Source: Oscillospiraceae bacterium
GTDB taxonomy: Bacteria; Bacillota; Clostridia; Oscillospirales; Oscillospiraceae
DNA length: 6,264 bases
Direction: 5' to 3'
Assembly: GCA_017557265.1 (NCBI GenBank)
Contig: JAFZAM010000191.1
Span: 1-6,264 of the forward strand
Below the pieces are notes generated by a model. It saw nothing but the letters and a program-made list of their open reading frames with translations, did not search any database and was not told where the DNA came from. The stretch's first letter is position 1, and each line of letters starts with the position of its first letter. The position numbers and the translations under genes were made by a program. Below are positions 3,728-6,264 of this stretch, piece after piece.

Positions 3728-6264
3728 ATGGATTACAACGCCACGCTGAATCTTCCCAAGACTGAGTTCCCCATGCGTGCCGGACTTCCCAAGCGGGAGC
3801 CCGGCATGCTGGAGCAGTGGCGGGAGAAGGACATATACGGCGGCATGCTCGCGCGCAACGAGGGCAAGCCCAATTTCGTCCTGCACGACGGCCCCCCGTT
3901 CTCCAACGGCTATATCCACATGGGCCACGCGCTCAACAAGCTGCTCAAGGACTTCATCATCCGCTCCAAGTCCATGAGCGGCTACCGCACGCCGTTCCGC
4001 CCCGGCTGGGACAACCACGGCATGCCCATCGAGTCCGCCATCATAAAGAAGAACAAGCTCGACCGCAAGAAGATGAGCGTGCCGGAGTTCCGCAACGCGT
4101 GCCGCGACTTCGCGGAGGACTTCGTTAACAAGCAGCGCGAGCAGTTCATGCGCCTCGGCGTCCTCGCCGAGTGGGACAGGCCCTACGTGACCATGGACCC
4201 GAAGTTCGAGGGCGTGGAGGTCCGCGTCTTCGGCGAGATGTACAAGAAGGGCTACATCTACAAGGGCAAGAAGCCCGTCTACTGGTGCCCGCACGACGAG
4301 ACGGCGCTGGCCGAGGCCGAGATAGAGTACGCCGACGACAAGTGCCGCAGCATCTACGTCAAGTTCGCCGTCGCGGACGATCACGGCCTGCTCGCGGACA
4401 AGTGCGACCTCTCCAAGACCTACTTCGTCATCTGGACGACGACCACGTGGACCATACCCGGCAACCTCGCGATATGCCTCAACGCCGACTTCACCTACGT
4501 CCTGCTCAAATGCGGAGACGAGACCTACATCGTCGCCGAGGACCTCGCCGAGTCCGTCATAAAGGCCGCCGGACTTGAGAATACCGAGGTCATATACAAG
4601 CTCCGCGGCCGCGACATGGAGCTCATGACCGCGCGCCATCCGCTCTATCCGCGCGAGAGCGTCGTCATCCTCGGCGACCACGTCACGCTCGAGGCCGGCA
4701 CCGGCTGCGTCCACACCGCGCCGGGACACGGCATGGAGGACTACGCCGTCTGCCGCAAGTACGACAGCGAGGGCAAGACGGACATCGGCGTCCTCGTCCC
4801 CGTCGACGAACACGGCTTCATGACCGAGGAGTCCGGCCCCTTCGCCGGACTGCGCTACGATCAGGCCAACGACGCCATCTTCGCCGCCCTGCAGGAGTGC
4901 GGCGCGCTGCTCGCCTCGCAGGAGATACTCCACCAGTACCCCCACTGCTGGCGCTGCAAGCAGCCCATCATCTACAGGGCGACCGACCAGTGGTTCTGCT
5001 CGGTCGAGGCGTTTCGCAAGGCCGCGCTCGACGCCGCCAAGGACGTCAGCTGGACGCCCGACTGGGGCGGCGACCGCATGGAGAGCATGATACGCGACCG
5101 CGCCGACTGGTGCATCTCGCGCCAGCGCCGCTGGGGCCTCCCCATCCCCGTCTTCTACTGCGCCGAATGCGGCAGGCCCGTCTGCGACGATACGACCATA
5201 GAGGCCGTCGCCGCGCTCTTTACGCGCGAGGGCTCGAACGCATGGTATGAAAAAGAGGCCGCCGACATCCTCCCCGAGGGCTACGCCTGCCCGCACTGCG
5301 GCGCGCACGCCTTCACCAAGGAGGTCGACACGCTCGACGGCTGGTTCGACTCCGGCTCGACCCACGTCGCCGCGCTCGCTGCCGACGACGAGGCCTGCTG
5401 GCCCGCCGACCTCTATCTCGAGGGCGCGGATCAGTACAGAGGCTGGTTCCAGTCCTCCCTTCTGACCGCCGTCGCCACCCGCGGCAGAGCCCCCTACCGC
5501 GCCACGCTGACCCACGGCTGGGTCGTCGACGGCGAGGGCAAGGCCATGCACAAGAGCCTCGGCAACTCCATCGCTCCCGACGAGATAGTGAGCAAATACG
5601 GCGCCGACCTGCTCAGGCTCTGGGTCGCCTCCTCGGACTACCGCGTCGACGTCCGCGTCTCGGACGCCATATTCAAGCAGCTCTCGGACATCTATCTGAA
5701 GATACGCAACACCGCGCGCTTTATCCTCGGCAATCTCGACGGCTTCGACCCGAAGACCGACTGCGTCCCCGTCGATGAGCTCTGCGAGCTCGACCGCTGG
5801 GCGCTCGCGAGGCTCGACATGCTCATCGAGAAGGTCCGCGCGGCCTACGAGAGCTACGAGTTCCACATCATCTACCACGCCATACACAACTTCTGCGCCG
5901 TCGACATGTCGAGCTTCTATCTCGACATCGTCAAGGACCGCCTCTACTGCGAGGACAGGACGGGCGAGGCCCGCCGCGGCGCGCAGACCGTCATATTCGA
6001 CATCCTCGACGCGCTCGCCCGCATGCTCGCGCCCATCCTCGCCTTCACCTCCGAGGAGATATGGGCCGCCATGCCGCACCGCGAGGGCGACGATCCCGCC
6101 TCCGTCATGTTCAACGACATGCCCGCCGGCTTCCCGCGCCTCCCCGAGGACCGCGAGGCCGCGTGGAACACCGTCCTGCGCCTGCGCTCGGACGTCAACC
6201 AGGCGCTCGAGCTCGCCCGCGCGGAGAAGATCATCGGCAAGCCGCTCGACGCGGAGGTCGAGAT
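3728..6264 (+). CDS. ileS: Isoleucyl-tRNA synthetase, N-terminal 845 residues (3' end outside window)
   Basis: Class Ia synthetase that charges tRNA-Ile with isoleucine in the cytosol. The frame is open from ATG 3728 to the edge, about nine-tenths of a typical 920-940-residue protein. The HIGH signature is HMGH at 64-67, in PPFSNGYIHMGH. The CP1 editing domain shows WTTTTWTIPGN at 236-246 (most IleS have TTTPWT) and HTAPGHGMEDY at 329-339, with editing Asp338. DGWFDSGS follows. The KMSKS loop reads K605-A-M-H-K-S610, keeping only the second Lys of the signature. CWRC at 407-410 and a probable zinc ribbon (C478/C481 with C521/C524) are present. The helical anticodon-binding domain starts near 650. 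The C-terminal end is not visible. AAAGGAAGG at 3714-3722 supports the ATG. It sits after divIVA as in Bacillus, but behind a terminator and without a T-box. Confidence 0.97.
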   Translation, partial: MDYNATLNLPKTEFPMRAGLPKREPGMLEQWREKDIYGGMLARNEGKPNFVLHDGPPFSNGYIHMGHALNKLLKDFIIRSKSMSGYRTPFRPGWDNHGMPIESAIIKKNKLDRKKMSVPEFRNACRDFAEDFVNKQREQFMRLGVLAEWDRPYVTMDPKFEGVEVRVFGEMYKKGYIYKGKKPVYWCPHDETALAEAEIEYADDKCRSIYVKFAVADDHGLLADKCDLSKTYFVIWTTTTWTIPGNLAICLNADFTYVLLKCGDETYIVAEDLAESVIKAAGLENTEVIYKLRGRDMELMTARHPLYPRESVVILGDHVTLEAGTGCVHTAPGHGMEDYAVCRKYDSEGKTDIGVLVPVDEHGFMTEESGPFAGLRYDQANDAIFAALQECGALLASQEILHQYPHCWRCKQPIIYRATDQWFCSVEAFRKAALDAAKDVSWTPDWGGDRMESMIRDRADWCISRQRRWGLPIPVFYCAECGRPVCDDTTIEAVAALFTREGSNAWYEKEAADILPEGYACPHCGAHAFTKEVDTLDGWFDSGSTHVAALAADDEACWPADLYLEGADQYRGWFQSSLLTAVATRGRAPYRATLTHGWVVDGEGKAMHKSLGNSIAPDEIVSKYGADLLRLWVASSDYRVDVRVSDAIFKQLSDIYLKIRNTARFILGNLDGFDPKTDCVPVDELCELDRWALARLDMLIEKVRAAYESYEFHIIYHAIHNFCAVDMSSFYLDIVKDRLYCEDRTGEARRGAQTVIFDILDALARMLAPILAFTSEEIWAAMPHREGDDPASVMFNDMPAGFPRLPEDREAAWNTVLRLRSDVNQALELARAEKIIGKPLDAEVE

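Noticed and set aside
3777..5465. Several short forward frames (3777-3977, 3817-4128, 4171-4578, 4897-5250, 5247-5465)
   Set aside because: All lie out of frame inside ileS, are Arg/Pro/Ser-rich, and lack domains or convincing independent starts.
2348..6079. 1243-codon open frame on the minus strand
   Set aside because: It is codon-aligned antisense to sepF, divIVA and ileS, which share one phase. Stops there would need forward TTA, CTA or TCA codons, which this GC-rich codon usage avoids. The translation is low-complexity with no recognisable domain.

Overview
The window is a gene-dense, all-forward stretch of a GC-rich (clearly above 60% by eye) Gram-positive bacterium. SepF and DivIVA together, a Bacillus-like Hfq directly after miaA, and a B. 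subtilis-like isoleucyl-tRNA synthetase with extra cysteine pairs all point to Bacillota, class Clostridia. A high-GC Oscillospirales-like lineage is my best guess, but that level is inference.

Layout. 1-305 is the 3' end of miaA (tRNA isopentenyl-adenosine modification). 337-564 is hfq. 587-1777 is a membrane-anchored HlyD/adaptor-like protein starting at TTG with a strong Shine-Dalgarno. 1777-2454 is yggS/ylmE (PLP homeostasis), overlapping the previous gene by one base. 2498-2950 is sepF and 2966-3622 is divIVA. A strong hairpin terminator lies at 3632-3663. A short leader with a duplicated A/T-rich element and a hairpin beside the ribosome binding site leads into ileS, which starts at 3728 and runs off the window after 845 codons.

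How the parts work together. miaA to divIVA are packed with gaps of -1 to 43 nt and look like one transcription unit joining RNA metabolism (MiaA, Hfq) to a cell-division block (YggS, SepF, DivIVA) related to the ylm-divIVA-ileS region of Bacillus. ylmG and ylmH are absent between sepF and divIVA. The most striking feature is a near-consensus vegetative promoter (TTGACA, 17 nt, GATAAT) inside the yggS coding sequence. It sits in a sharply AT-rich island in an otherwise GC-rich gene and would transcribe sepF-divIVA separately, ending at the terminator after divIVA.

No mobile element, CRISPR array, RNA gene or wholly unknown system is visible. The interest lies in regulation (the internal promoter and the ileS leader without a T-box) and in motif variants in IleS and Hfq.
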